A stretch of DNA of 64,000 nucleotides from Trogon surrucura (Eukaryota > Chordata > Aves > Trogoniformes > Trogonidae): the NCBI GenBank assembly GCA_020746105.1, contig CM036621.1:50440264-50504263 (forward strand), written 5' to 3'. The notes beneath the pieces were generated by a model, which saw only the letters and a program-made list of their open reading frames with translations, did no database searches and was not told the DNA's origin. Both the position numbers and the translations under genes were made by a program. Shown here in pieces: positions 1 to 11,400 of this stretch (position 1 is the first letter of the stretch; each line of letters starts with the position of its first letter).

Positions 1-1141
1 AGCAGCATATTTTGGTCTTAAATAAAATTCAGTTTACAGGAAGGATAAAAACCTGCTACAGGAAGAGGAGGGCTCAGAGCTGAGCCCATATTTTCTCAAG
101 GGGTAGCCTTGATCCACTGAATGGGTTCATTGCAAACTGTTGAAAAGCAATTATGTGTGGGTAGAAGGTCCTGTATGATTTGCTTCAGTTACGATGCCTG
201 AATTGTATTGTAATATTGCTGCATACCATGGGCTGCAGCCCCACTCACCTTTAACTTGCTTATTTAAAGGGACGGTTGCAAAAGTCTGATTTTCAAAAAA
301 TTACACCTGGATATCAGCTGTTCATCATTCAGGATTGAAGCCAAGATCACAGGAGATTTCCTTTCTTGCTTAAGCACATAAATAACAGCTCTTCTTTTCA
401 GAAACATTGTGCGAAACAGGAAATATGTCTTTTCAAATAGCTCAACACACTGACCTATTTTGGGTTTTCATAAGGTATTTCCATTTTTGGAGATCTGAGT
501 TGACATTCCTCAGAGCAGTTTGTTTTTCCAAGGGCAGTGGTTATTTTCACCACTAAAAATGGATCCCCTTCTCAGCAAGTAAGCTTACCCCCTTTTGTTA
601 TAATTTTATCACTCCTGAAAATCTTGGTCTAATGGCATAAACAACAATTCTTTTGAAAACTTGGCTCTAATTAGAGGTGTTAAACAATAGTGATTTTTTT
701 GCCTTTAGCTCTTCTGATCACGAAAGAGTTTAAGGAGAAGAAATGAATGGGAAAAATAATAATTAATTCAAATTTGAATAAAGTTCGGGGAAGAAAAAGA
801 CATTATAGCTGGTGGCTTTGAAAAGTCCTGAACACTGAACCTTGCTGAATGGTAGCTGCACTGAGTAAGGTGTTGCGCTTGATGCATATAAGAGTAAGGG
901 ATATGAGTTATGTACTGTAATTAACACCCTTCTCAAACCTGCTGCTTGTCTCCCAGCTGTGCAGAGGTCCTGTCAGGATGGGATGGCATTGCAGCTGATG
1001 ATTGCCAAAAGGCCATTTGAAGGCCTGGACACAAGGTGTAAGGAAAAGCGACCTTACCTGTGTATGTACATTAGGTTCCTTCGGTTGTTCATTTTGTCAT
1101 TTGCAAGTACTGATAACCCCAGATAGAACAAAAATCCCACA

Positions 1142-1515
1142 ATCATAGAATCATAGAATGTCTTGGGTTGGAAGGGACCTTAGAGATCATCTAATCCAAC
1201 CTCCCTGCCGTGGGCAGGAACGCCTCTCAAATAGACCAGGTAACTCAAGGCTCTGTCCAACTTGGCCTTGAACACCTCCAGGGAGGGGGCATCCACAACT
1301 TTTCTGGAGAATTTATTCCGGAGTCTTGCCACCCTCATACTGGAGATTTTTTCCTAAGATCGAACCTAAATCTGTTTTCCTTTAACTTAAATCCATTTCC
1401 CCTTGTCCTGTTGGTGGACACGCTTGTAAAGTCCCTCTCCAGCCTTCCTGTAGGATCCCTTCAGGTATTGGAAGGCAGTTACAAGGTCACCCAGAGTCTT
1501 TTCAGGACTGAACAA
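1142..1515 (-). mobile_element. CR1 LINE, 3' fragment, minus strand
   Basis: This is the 3' end of a CR1 retrotransposon read in reverse. It begins with the tandem octamer ATCATAGA-ATCATAGA, which is the reverse complement of the CR1 3' terminus. The typical 'ttggaagggacct' and 'gatcatctaatccaacc' blocks follow, then the 'cacctccagggaggg' block. The copy runs to about 1515, near 'aggactgaacaa', and is 5'-truncated as most CR1 copies are. It is moderately diverged, and the open frame overlapping it is not a gene. Confidence 0.9.
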
Positions 1516-1933
1516 AAGGAATGTGTTACCTGCCTGTGCCAGTCAGATTTGTACTCTTTTATTTATAGATGGCAGGATTCAACAAATTTTGGTCTTTTAC
1601 TGGGTGAGGTTTCATTCATTGGAAGGACTGTTTTGCTTTAGTTTGTTTCACTTTAAGCTTAAGAGGATGAGAAGCTAAGTGCTTCGTGGCTCCAGAGCCA
1701 GGCACTGCATCTGCTCAGTGAAGAGCATTGCATCTCCTGGACAGCAGAAATGGGCTGAGGAGGCATTTCGTACAGCGAGCTGAGTGATCTAACGAGGGTT
1801 GCACAGAGGAAATCACTGTGCCAGCATTACAAAGGAAAGCAGCTCTTAGATCCCAGACGACTCCTCAAGGCAAGCTTGAGGTGGTCCCCATGCCTCACTT
1901 CTGAACCCTTTCTTCCTCTGCTGTACCTTGTTA

Positions 1934-2765
1934 TTCCGTGCCGCTTCACCATGATTTGGGGAGGAGATTATTCCCTCCCTCTGTGCGGGAAAGACTTTCA
2001 TCATCTTCCTCCTTAGTCCCCTTTTCCTCAGACCAAACAACCCTCTTTCTTTCTACCTACCCTTGTAGGTCTGTTCTCACTTTTTTTTTCCTATGGATTT
2101 TCTCTCTGAGTCCGCCTTGTTTTGACGTGCACTCAATGAGCGTTTGAGCTCTCATCTTGCCAGGGATGAGCAGTGTGAAAGGATTATTTCATAAACATCG
2201 CAGGCTCTGTGCCTCTTTTGCACACTGCAGTATGGACTTCACGACTTCTTGTGACAAGGTGTCGCAGCTGATGATATCTTAGGGCCGCCTATCAAAATGT
2301 TGTCCTGAAGAACTTCTCTCTCCTCTCTTTTCTCACTTAGTGTTTGTGCAGTGGATTATTTCTGTCTAAGTATGGTGCCTAGCACTTGTCCCTGTGAATA
2401 TTGTTCTTTTCAGACCATTTTTTTTGTTTTCAATTTGCCAGGATCATTTGAATTCTCATTTTATTCCCCTGTCTGGTTATTTGAGGTCTTTCACAGCTTG
2501 ATATTGTCTGAAAACATGTTAAGTATGCATTCTTGTCCATCACCCAGCCTGGGGTTGTAGAGAATCAGACAGGTTCCTCAGCATCGCTCCCTGTAGAGCT
2601 CTGTTTTGTCCTTAAGCCAGCGGTGGCTATTCCCTGCACACAGCTACTCAACCGGCTTTCACCCACCTCTCAACTGACTTTCACCCACCTCCGAGTTTTC
2701 CCAAGACTGTCTTTCTCTAGTTTACTTATGAGAATGTTAGGCAGGACAACCTTATGTTCCAGCTC
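1934..2765 (-). mobile_element. Ancient CR1/L3-type LINE relic, minus strand
   Basis: These are scattered blocks that resemble the reverse complement of old amniote CR1/L3 LINEs. Around 1980-2040 a block resembles the 3'-terminal coding region, with 'catcttcctccttagtcccc' followed by 'cagaccaaacaaccc'. Around 2380-2460 'agcacttgtccctgtgaat' is followed by 'tttgccaggatcatttgaat'. Around 2715-2760 'tagtttacttatgagaatgt' and an 'aggcaggacaacctta' block resemble the region that encodes the reverse-transcriptase thumb. The stretch at about 2045-2340 matches less well and may hold an indel or another sequence. The copy is far more diverged than the CR1 at 54.5 kb. Edges are approximate and no alignment was run. 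Confidence 0.6.
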
Positions 2766-5700
2766 GAGTAGGAGAATGTATGTTTTCTAAAAAGATGCTC
2801 ATGGGGTTTTTTTGAGTTTTTGCCTTCTGAAATGAGCCAGTAGCTCCTGAGGTGAACACCCCTGTGATGTTTTGCGCTCTCCTGCCAGGCAGGCTGGTGG
2901 GAGGCAGTGCTCCAGGCACAGCAGCTCTTCCCGCAGATACTTACAGAGAATAAAAATGCTTTAATCAAGGTTGAAGAAAGGAACGTGTTGGTAGAGGGCT
3001 GGTCTGGAATCAAGGCGTCTGATCTCCCACAGAGCAGCGATCCTAATTGAGGTGAAAGAGCGTGATTTGACAGACCTAATGCTTCTCAAGATGGGCACGC
3101 GCTTGGGTCTGTGTGGAGAGGCAAGCTACACGTGTTTGGAGGCATCCACATGGGAAGGGACATGTCAGGTTTGTGCCAGATTTTTCCAAAGGGCTTGTGT
3201 TGAGAGCCTTGAGGAACCTCTTCCTGCTGCTAGCACAGATCTACACTGTAGCAGCCAGGACAACATAATAAACCCACCTAATTTTTTTCCCAGTAAGGGG
3301 TGTGGTGCCTTCTTCTCCAGAGCAAGTATTTTTATCATAAAGGCTTTTTGAAAACACTATTAAGAAACACAAAATGAGAAACTAGGCAACTTCACAAGGC
3401 TGTAGTACCAGAAAATCAAGCTGCTGGCTCTGCATTAGAAATGATGCTGCGAGCTTTGTAAACACAGGGAAGCAGGCTGTTATTTCGTGTAGTGCTTGTA
3501 AGAAAAGTGGGCCACTTTGGTATGTGTGGTGCAGTGCTGCTCTGCCATCTGGGTATAACTATTAGAAGAAAATGCGTGTAGTTGAAAATACTAGGTCTGT
3601 AAAATTCCTACTTCTGCAGACAAGTTTTCTTGCTTTGATGGTGAATTGCAGTTCTCAGTACTGAATTCCTTTAGGGGAATTAAAAGAAAATAAAAATATT
3701 TCCTGGCTTTAGACCACATGAGGGTCCAACACTGCTGAGAGCATGTCGCGATCTGCCGTCTGAAGCAAGTCTCTACATTGATGCTGTCCTTTTGAGTACA
3801 ACCCAGCCGACAAACACAAATAATGGTGTTGGATTTGCGGTTCTCCAGATTTACAGCACGTGTCCGTGTGCTGGGTCCCTTTGCCTTGCTGGCAATGAAC
3901 TCTATCTCCTGAAGCCTGTCGTGTGGTAGCTTTTTGTGCTGTGATACCTTGTAGGATGTGCTGTTTCCACAGACACTGTAAGTATCCGTGTGGCTGTTGT
4001 ACACAGGCGCACCCCTCCTGAGGCTCACTGACTACAGAAATTCAGTTGCACAGCCCAATGTGTTGGAATCGAAGCAGAATCCGCCCCAGCATGGACAAAG
4101 GTTAAACGTCGAGGGTTGTGCTGGGCAGACGGGAAGGAGAAAGGTGGGAGGTTTTCATTTGGAAGGGTCAGAGTAGCTAAAGAAAAAAAGTGTACATTCC
4201 AAGAGCCATGGATTTTTCTCAGCATTGAATCTTGTGTAGGAAAAGTGCCTTTTGTGAACAGCAGGTTAAGGAAACAAAGTACTTGGGGAGCTGCTGAACA
4301 ATGAAAAAACTGAAAGCAAGTGATGCAGATCAGCCGTTAGCTAGTGTTTGCCGCCAAAAGCGTTTCTCTGCTCTGCCACTGCCAACAAAAATGGTTTACG
4401 TGCATGGAGCACAATTACTCTTTTTTTTTTTAAATCCTTGAACCAGTAGTTTCAAGGACTGCGGCGTCACGTTCCTGATTTGGGAAGCTGAGTGAGCATT
4501 GCTTCTCGCCAAGTGCAGGTGAAGTTGTCTTCCCCTGAGCTTGCTGCGCTGTGCCGGGTGGCACGGGGCTGGGGAGCCGTGCTCAGGGGTGACTCTCATG
4601 GCTCAGCAAAGTGCTTCCAGAGCCCACGACATTTGCTGTCTTGCCCTACTCCGTTCTGACCATGATGATTATCTGACGACTGACCTCAATTGCTAAATTC
4701 CTTTTAAAGGGGCACCGTCTTGGTCTTGCTAATGCGACGAGAGGTGGGAAGGCGAAGGTTCTGCTGTGCAGCCCCTGGTCCTCGGCGTCCGGCCCCGTCT
4801 GCGGCTGCTGGAGCCGGAGCCGCTGGTGTTTCATGTGGATGTGCTGCTATGGCACGGACAGCGTATTTCATGTACACTGCTAGGAAGGATCTGGCAAGGA
4901 ATCAGAAGACATGAGAATAGTGGGATTTCTCATTTCGAAAGGACTTTGCTTCCCCTTATATTTTGTAACTTCTCCTTACTATGTAATAGCATTGGTAAAC
5001 ATAGTGAGTAGAGCAGCGCACAGATTGCTGAAGCGCTGAGCTTTTACTAATGCAGTGGGTTGTGTACTGAGCCTCAGCAAACAGGCTGCGGTGGTATAGC
5101 TTTGGGGATTCAAACAGAAAAAATCTTGTTTTTTAAAAAAAGTTTGGATAGCTTATCTTTCCTTGGCTTGCGTTTTTGGGGTTTTTTTGTGGCTTTTTTT
5201 CGTTTTTCTGTTTGTTCTTGATTTTCTGAAAAGACAGCAGAGGATTTTGTTTATACAGCAGCAAAGTTAAAACAATCAAAACACTTCTAGTACACTTAGT
5301 AGGATTTAATTACAGGTTTACAATGTGGTAATTTTATAAATAACAGACATATAGACCAATTTTTGTTTCTTAGGCAAATGCTCTTCTCCTACCTGCTGTC
5401 TAAAAGAGTCACTTGTATTTCCAAATTCTATTTTAGCCACTGATTGCAGGTTTAATAATTTTTATCTGGAGATTACACTAATACGGAGCTTTTATTTCTT
5501 TTGTCTTATAGGCATAAAAATAATACTAATAAAACATTTTAGATCTACGTTGTTAGGAGTGTTGGTTCATTTCTCCTGTGAGAACTGGGGGAAAAAAAGA
5601 CAGAAGCATTAATTTCTAGCCCCTAGGATAGCGACAGAATATTGTCTTCAATTAAAGAAAAACAAGTTTTGTAATTCCCAGGTGAAGTTTCTGTATTTCT

Positions 5701-6319
5701 TGGACTGACTCATTGAAGTGAGAGATCAGAGTCATCATTCTTTTTAAAAAATAAAATAATCAAAGAGCTCAAAACCTTCAGCTATGTAAGAAACCTGTTA
5801 AATGTAAAAGAGAATAGGGAATACTATGAACTCAGTAGTCCTAATTTAAACTCAACTTTATAAAAAATAATGTTTTCCTGTGTGTTTTTATTTCACTACC
5901 TCTTAGTCCGGCAAATAATAATTCTTCATCTCTCCACTTCTTGTACGAACATCTTCAGAAACTAAATGGGTATGCATATGCTGGAGTGCAGCCTGCTTTG
6001 GGGTGGAAATCAGCCTTTGAGAAAAATGTGAAATGCAGTGGAGGAAGTTTTTTATTTGGTGGAGGAAGTTAAAGGGGGATATTGCTTGTTAACTGAAAGT
6101 GCACGAGGTGCATTATTGCTCATTTTTGGTGTTGGGAAGGAGCTATCTCGTATGCAGCTTTATGGTAACTTTTTTTTGAAAGATGAGGACTGCTTTTTCT
6201 CCTTTGATTTTTAAAATTTGATAAACCCTTTGCTGAGACTAAATATGCATTTACTTTCTAAAATATGTTGCTGTCACACTCTTCGTAGGCTGCTCACACA
6301 GATGAGTAATCAGCCTATT

Positions 6320-6336
6320 AAAAAAAAAAAAAAAAA
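6320..6336. repeat. A17 homopolymer run
   Basis: This is an uninterrupted run of 17 adenines. There is no recognisable SINE or processed gene copy directly upstream, so it is simple sequence and not clearly a retrotransposon tail. Confidence 0.9.
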
Positions 6337-7114
6337 TCGGTGATTTTCCTGTAATGGTAGTTAGCTTTAATCAGAACTTCGTAACAGTAACGTTATATTA
6401 AAAGCAACACATTTGCCTTCACAGAACAATGTGGATATGGATAAACCAGTTTCTTAGGGAACTGAAGAAAGCAAGATCCCTCACAGGGCAGGGAGCCAAG
6501 GTGCATATTAGTTGTTTAGCCAATGAGCAAACTTGCAAGTTAATAAGACCACTTAATAATTCTGTTTTAGTGCTGAACCTCTGCTGCTCTTGTGGGAGCA
6601 CCAAGGTCTCAAGACACTGCGGTACTAAAGCCCCTGCACCCCAAGGAATATACAGCACGGAAGATGAAAGATCTTCCCCAGAGCCACTCTGACGTGCACT
6701 TCCAGAATGGAAACAATAAATAATTAGTAGGTGGTTCTTACATAGATACTGAAGAGCTCCAGAACGAACAGGAGATGGATTTTGTTCCCCGCCACGTGTC
6801 ACACACACAGTCAAGCATATTGCTTCTTCCAGCTCCTTGGTAGCCTGTGGAACAGCCTTTCCACAGCCAGAAATGTAAAGGAGCGCTTTATGATTTGAGG
6901 TTAAGAAAATGTTCTTTGTTCTCCTGACCCCAGGGAGCAGTCTTATGCATTTGACAAAGGCTTTAAAAGGAGAGCCTGCCAGACAGGGAGGCTGGTCCCT
7001 GCTTCTGTGATGAAGCAGCTGTTGGTTTTTTATGTGCTGGTTTTGGCTGGTGGAGATTCTTGCCGTTTTTAATGTCTGTAGCCTTGCAGCATCCTCAGGA
7101 GCGAGAAACTTGCT

Positions 7115-7265
7115 GCTGTCTCTGTTGTACCGATGGAGACCAGGACATTGATGACTTGCCCAAGGCAGCAAAAGTTATGTGGCCTTGCAAGAAAATTACA
7201 CCTGAATCCTCTGCATCCCAGACCTTGCCCCAGCCACTGACACATTCTGCTCTTAGAATTATAGC
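7115..7265 (+). mobile_element. Possible MIR/CORE-SINE relic
   Basis: The block with 'gatggagaccaggacattga' followed by 'tgacttgcccaaggcagcaa' resembles the well-known 'acttgcccaaggtcacacag' segment of MIR-type SINEs. It is followed at a plausible spacing by 'cacctgaatcctctgcatcc', which resembles the downstream 'gaacccaggtctcctgagtcc' segment. The copy would be very old and plus-oriented, with fuzzy edges. A chance match is possible, because only two blocks carry the signal. Confidence 0.4.
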
Positions 7266-7493
7266 TCTCCTCTTGTAGCATGATGTCCAAAGCTGCTCAA
7301 CTACAAGATATGTAGGAAAGTAAATAATTAAAAAAAAAATAGAAATTGGAAGAGACCTAGGAGTCTGTAAACCATATGCCTGCTGGAAGCAACTGGGGTT
7401 TTAACTCAAGAGATGGAGTTTTCTTTATCAGAAAGATCAGAGAGAGTTTGGCTGTAGTAGATACAGACCAGGAATGCAGAAATCGTCCATCTA

Positions 7494-7738
7494 TTTCATA
7501 GGATTTCACAGAATTGCCTAGATTGGAAAAGGCTTTTAAGATCACAGAGTCCAACAGTTACCCTCACACTGACAAGTCCTCAGCTAAACCATATCCGAAT
7601 GCACCGTGTTCACCTGAATCCTAAATACCTCCAGGAAAGGGGACTCCACCACTGCCCTGGACAGCCCATTCCAATGCCTCATCACCTTTTCAGTAAATAA
7701 ATTCTTCCTAGCATACAGTCTGCTTTCCCTGTGGGAGA
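7494..7738 (-). mobile_element. CR1 LINE, 3' fragment, minus strand
   Basis: This is a degenerate CR1 3' end in reverse orientation. 'cacagaattgcctagattgg' and 'aagatcacagagtccaacag' match the first CR1 blocks. 'tacctccaggaaaggggact', 'gacagcccattccaatgcct' and 'cagtaaataaattcttccta' follow in the expected order. The terminal octamer is eroded. The copy ends about 110 bp before the next CR1, which lies in the opposite orientation. Confidence 0.85.
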
Positions 7739-7849
7739 TGCTCAGTGCTCTAATTTGTGCCCTACTTTTTCAAAGGCGAGCTGAACCAGGCCATGTAGAG
7801 CAGTAATTAAGAAGTAAACAGAATAGTGCATGCAGGTTCTAGTCTTACC

Positions 7850-8404
7850 GTTTCAAGAAGGCTGTTGTAGAATTAAAGTAAGTACAGAGAAGGATAACCA
7901 AAATGATTAGGTGCATGGAGCATCTGCTTTATAACGAGTGTCTAAAAAAATTTGACACTTCGCTTAGAACAGTCGAAGGCTGTGGGGGAAATAGAGTTTT
8001 GGTTTGCAGAATCAGGAAGGTACTGGAGAAGTTGGATGTAGAATTGTTGTTCACCAAATCCTGTGTTACTAGAGTAAAGGGTGCTTGCTGAAATAAGTAG
8101 GAGACTGGTTTGTAAAAGGTAAGAGTCTTTTGGCACAGGAGGTGGTGAACACCCGAGACTCAGTGCCCTGCGAGGCTGGGGAGGCGGGCAATGGTAGCAG
8201 GCTCAGAAGGGGTTGGAGGACAGGTCCGTAAATGACTTGGCAGGGACCTGTCATCCCCTAAACAACAGCTGCGTGTGGTGGGGGATGCTGGAGGAGAGGT
8301 TGGGCTGCTTCCTCTCCATATGCACCAGCCCTTTTGCCACGTGGAGAGACGGACCGGGCTGGCCGGACCGCCGGTCTCTCCCAGCAGGATATTTCTTGTA
8401 CTTA
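7850..8404 (+). mobile_element. Old CR1/L3-type LINE 3' end, plus strand
   Basis: A series of blocks in the right order matches the 3' coding end and 3' UTR of an old amniote CR1/L3 family in sense orientation. Around 7883 'acagagaaggataaccaaaa' precedes 'tgattaggtgcatggagcat'. Around 8125 'cttttggcacaggaggtggt' resembles the 'ctccttgccagaggatgttgt' block. Around 8211 'ttggaggacaggtccgtaaa' matches 'catggaggataggtccatca'. Around 8350-8400 'ggaccgccggtctctcccag' followed by 'tatttcttgtactta' resembles the family's 3' terminus. The coding frame is destroyed. This is one of the few plus-strand LINEs in the window. Confidence 0.75.
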
Positions 8405-11400
8405 AAACACATTGGCAACCTCCCACCAGTGCCCCGGGGCACATTTAGTGTTGCAAACAGACCCACCGCTTCCCATTGTGCTTTCTTTGTGAGTTATTTG
8501 GTTTACCCTGATAAGGAGGAAGGAGCTGCTTATGAATTCTGAAAGTTTTCTGGTTTTCTGCATAAATGATTATTCATTTCAGAGTTCATCCAGGACGCAT
8601 GTGAGCCAGTAACCTGCTTTGGCAGAAATGCTGCAGTTCCCCAGGCAGGGAGCAGGAGGTACTACCGAGTCTCCTAGGTGACTGCAACTGCAGCTCTTTT
8701 TCTTTTAGTAAAAGTGAAGGTGAATTTAGCAACAGTAAGAGCAAGTTCCTCTGAATGTTATTAGGACCAAAAAGGAATCATTGCGTTAGGAACTTTTCTT
8801 AGCTGCCCTGACAGCTGTTTTGGCTTGATTCTATGATTCTATTTTGGCTTCTCACTTCGAGGATAATGAAGACCTGCAGAAATGTTCTGAAAATGGTGTC
8901 TCCTTGAAAACTTGAAACCTTGCTGCTGTAAAATTGTTGTGTGTTATATGTAACAAGTGACTTGGAATTAACCCAGAGTGAACGTACCAAACTTTCCTAA
9001 GGTGCGAAAGCTTCAGGCAAATAGAATGAAACACACCTTGAAAGTAAGGATTTATCATACAGTGCTGTCAGCCCTTGTCTTAAAGACTTTGGGAAGCCGT
9101 TTCATTACTTTTCTTGTGAATGTGTTGAGGAAAACATTTCTTGGCTTTTTATGAATTTCTCATAAAATGGTGGTGTGAAAAATAGTTGATTCTCTCCTAA
9201 TATGTTTTATTTTAGTTATCTTTGCTAGTTTTGTGCATCTGCTAATATCTCGTTCGGCATCATATTCTCCTGTCAAGATTTCAAGGCAGGAGGGAGCTTT
9301 CTGACAGCATAACCTTACTATTGCCTGGGGAAGCATATTTTTAGCTTCCCAAGATAATATATGTTTTCTTTTTAGATTCTGCATATTTCAAGACAAGATC
9401 TTAATTAGAATTACTTCTGGACATGACAAAAATATAAAACATGTTCATTTCAGATTTCATACACTCCATTTTTTTTTTTGGTAAAACAGTTTGAATACTG
9501 AAAAATAGTAACAAAGCACAGAAAACAATCTTCTAGTTAAGCAATACACTTCATACTTCCATTGCAGTAGCAGTTACCTTCTTTTCCAGTCTCAGCTGGG
9601 AACATGTTCTTCTGTGCTTCGTTATGCCCTAGAGAATGTTTTTAGCCTAACGGATAGAAGGACACATCTCTTCAGGGCTTGTCCTATGGACTTTTTTCAG
9701 TGCGTGGGACATATCTAAGGGACATATCTTAGCAAAGCTGCAACTGGACCATGTTCAGTGACAATATGTGTCTCTGTCAGAACTGGAATGGTTTTGAAGA
9801 GGAGGCTGTTTCAGCAGAAGTTACTTTGGGGATTTCCTAACTTTCCCAAGACAGTTTTGACGATGCACTATTTCAGCTTTTGATTTTTAAAAATACGTTT
9901 GGCTTTGAATATTTTCCTTTGTAACATATATAAAATTTTTCTAAGGGCAAATCAAAAGGAAATATTTACATTTACTGAAATGAAATGCTTCAAGTAATCT
10001 GAGAAAACGATCTTTTTACCAGAGGAATTTAAATTTTTGACTTTCAGCTTAAAAGACAATGAAGTCAGACTTGAGAATTTCAAATCCCCTGAAAACAGGT
10101 CTTGCAGTCTTCACGTAGCATGGTTATGAAACCATCTCCCATGTTTTTTCTCTGTAGCATCCCTACAGCTGGATTATTTTCTGATCTAAAACAACATGTC
10201 TTCACTTACTGGTTCAGGAAACTAGGCCAGATAATACTAATGATTTAATCCCAAATCAAAATATTGCTCATAGTTTTATCTTCATCCTGCAGCAACTCAG
10301 TCCTGTGCGGTGGAGATACTTTATTGGCCAAACTAGTTAGTGCAGAAAACTGTATCAGGCAAACAGAATTAACATAGCTATTTTGGCACTCTCTGGGTGC
10401 AGCAGGATTTGTCAAAAGAGCTTGTAAATACGTACTAATGATAAAAATCTCCCATTCCTTTCGGGCTCGGGATCCTCTTGCTGCACCACTGAAGTTTGTC
10501 GGGGCTTTGGCCAAGCCTGTGTCTAGTAATGCTTTTAAATCATGTGAGTCCTGTGTAATTGCTCAGTGTTGGTAGTAGTAAAACTAACAGAATGCCTGTA
10601 TTTCTTGCTGGAGTGACCAGTCTGGAAGTGCCTGGAAATGCCATCATATAAAATCCCTTCCCTGGTTAGTTGCTTTGGCCAAATCTTCTGGGAGGTTTGT
10701 GTAAGTGGCCCTGCCTTCTGCTCCCATGTTGCAGGATCCAGCAGTCAGTGTTCACCTCTGCCTGGCTGTGGTCTCTCACTATATTTTTACTGTTTTCACT
10801 GTAAAGCACTCAGAAAAGTATGTTGAATTCTTATATCAGCTTTTTTTTTCTTTTCTGTTTTGCATAAGCGTTTTTCATTTGCCTCTGCCATTTCTTGGTT
10901 TAGGAGAGATGTTCTCTTCTAAGAAAGTTTCAGGTTTCCTACGTCCTTTTTTTTCTTCTTCCCAGTGTTATGATTGATTTCAGGAATTAATCATCTCAAG
11001 GTGCCTTGTCATAGGAGTGATTTGTTGGATTTGAATCTTCTGTGATACACCATTGAAAAAGTTAATGAGGAGTTCATCCCAAAGGCTCCCTTCTGCCACG
11101 AGAAGTGAGCACGCAAAAAGTAACGGTAAAGTCTCTTGTTCTGTTGGGGTCTGCAGCACACGTTGTGCACCACTGCACTATGGGGAGGCCTTGGTCAGAC
11201 TGTGTTGTCTCCTAATATTTTGCAGGATTCTGCTAAATTCCACAGGCATCCAGGAAAAACGTTTTCATGTTACCAGGCCTTTGACTTTTACCGTGCCTCT
11301 CCAACCCACTTTCCTAGAGAGATCTACACTTGAGCACAGTGCAGACAATACACAGAATTCTCAAGGGATGCTCATCATTTTTTTTGACTCTCAAGAGGCC

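Noticed and set aside
8827-8841. 'gattctatgattctat', which looks like a plus-strand CR1 3' end
   Set aside because: The upstream sequence does not show the CR1 3' UTR blocks, so two octamers alone are not enough for a call.
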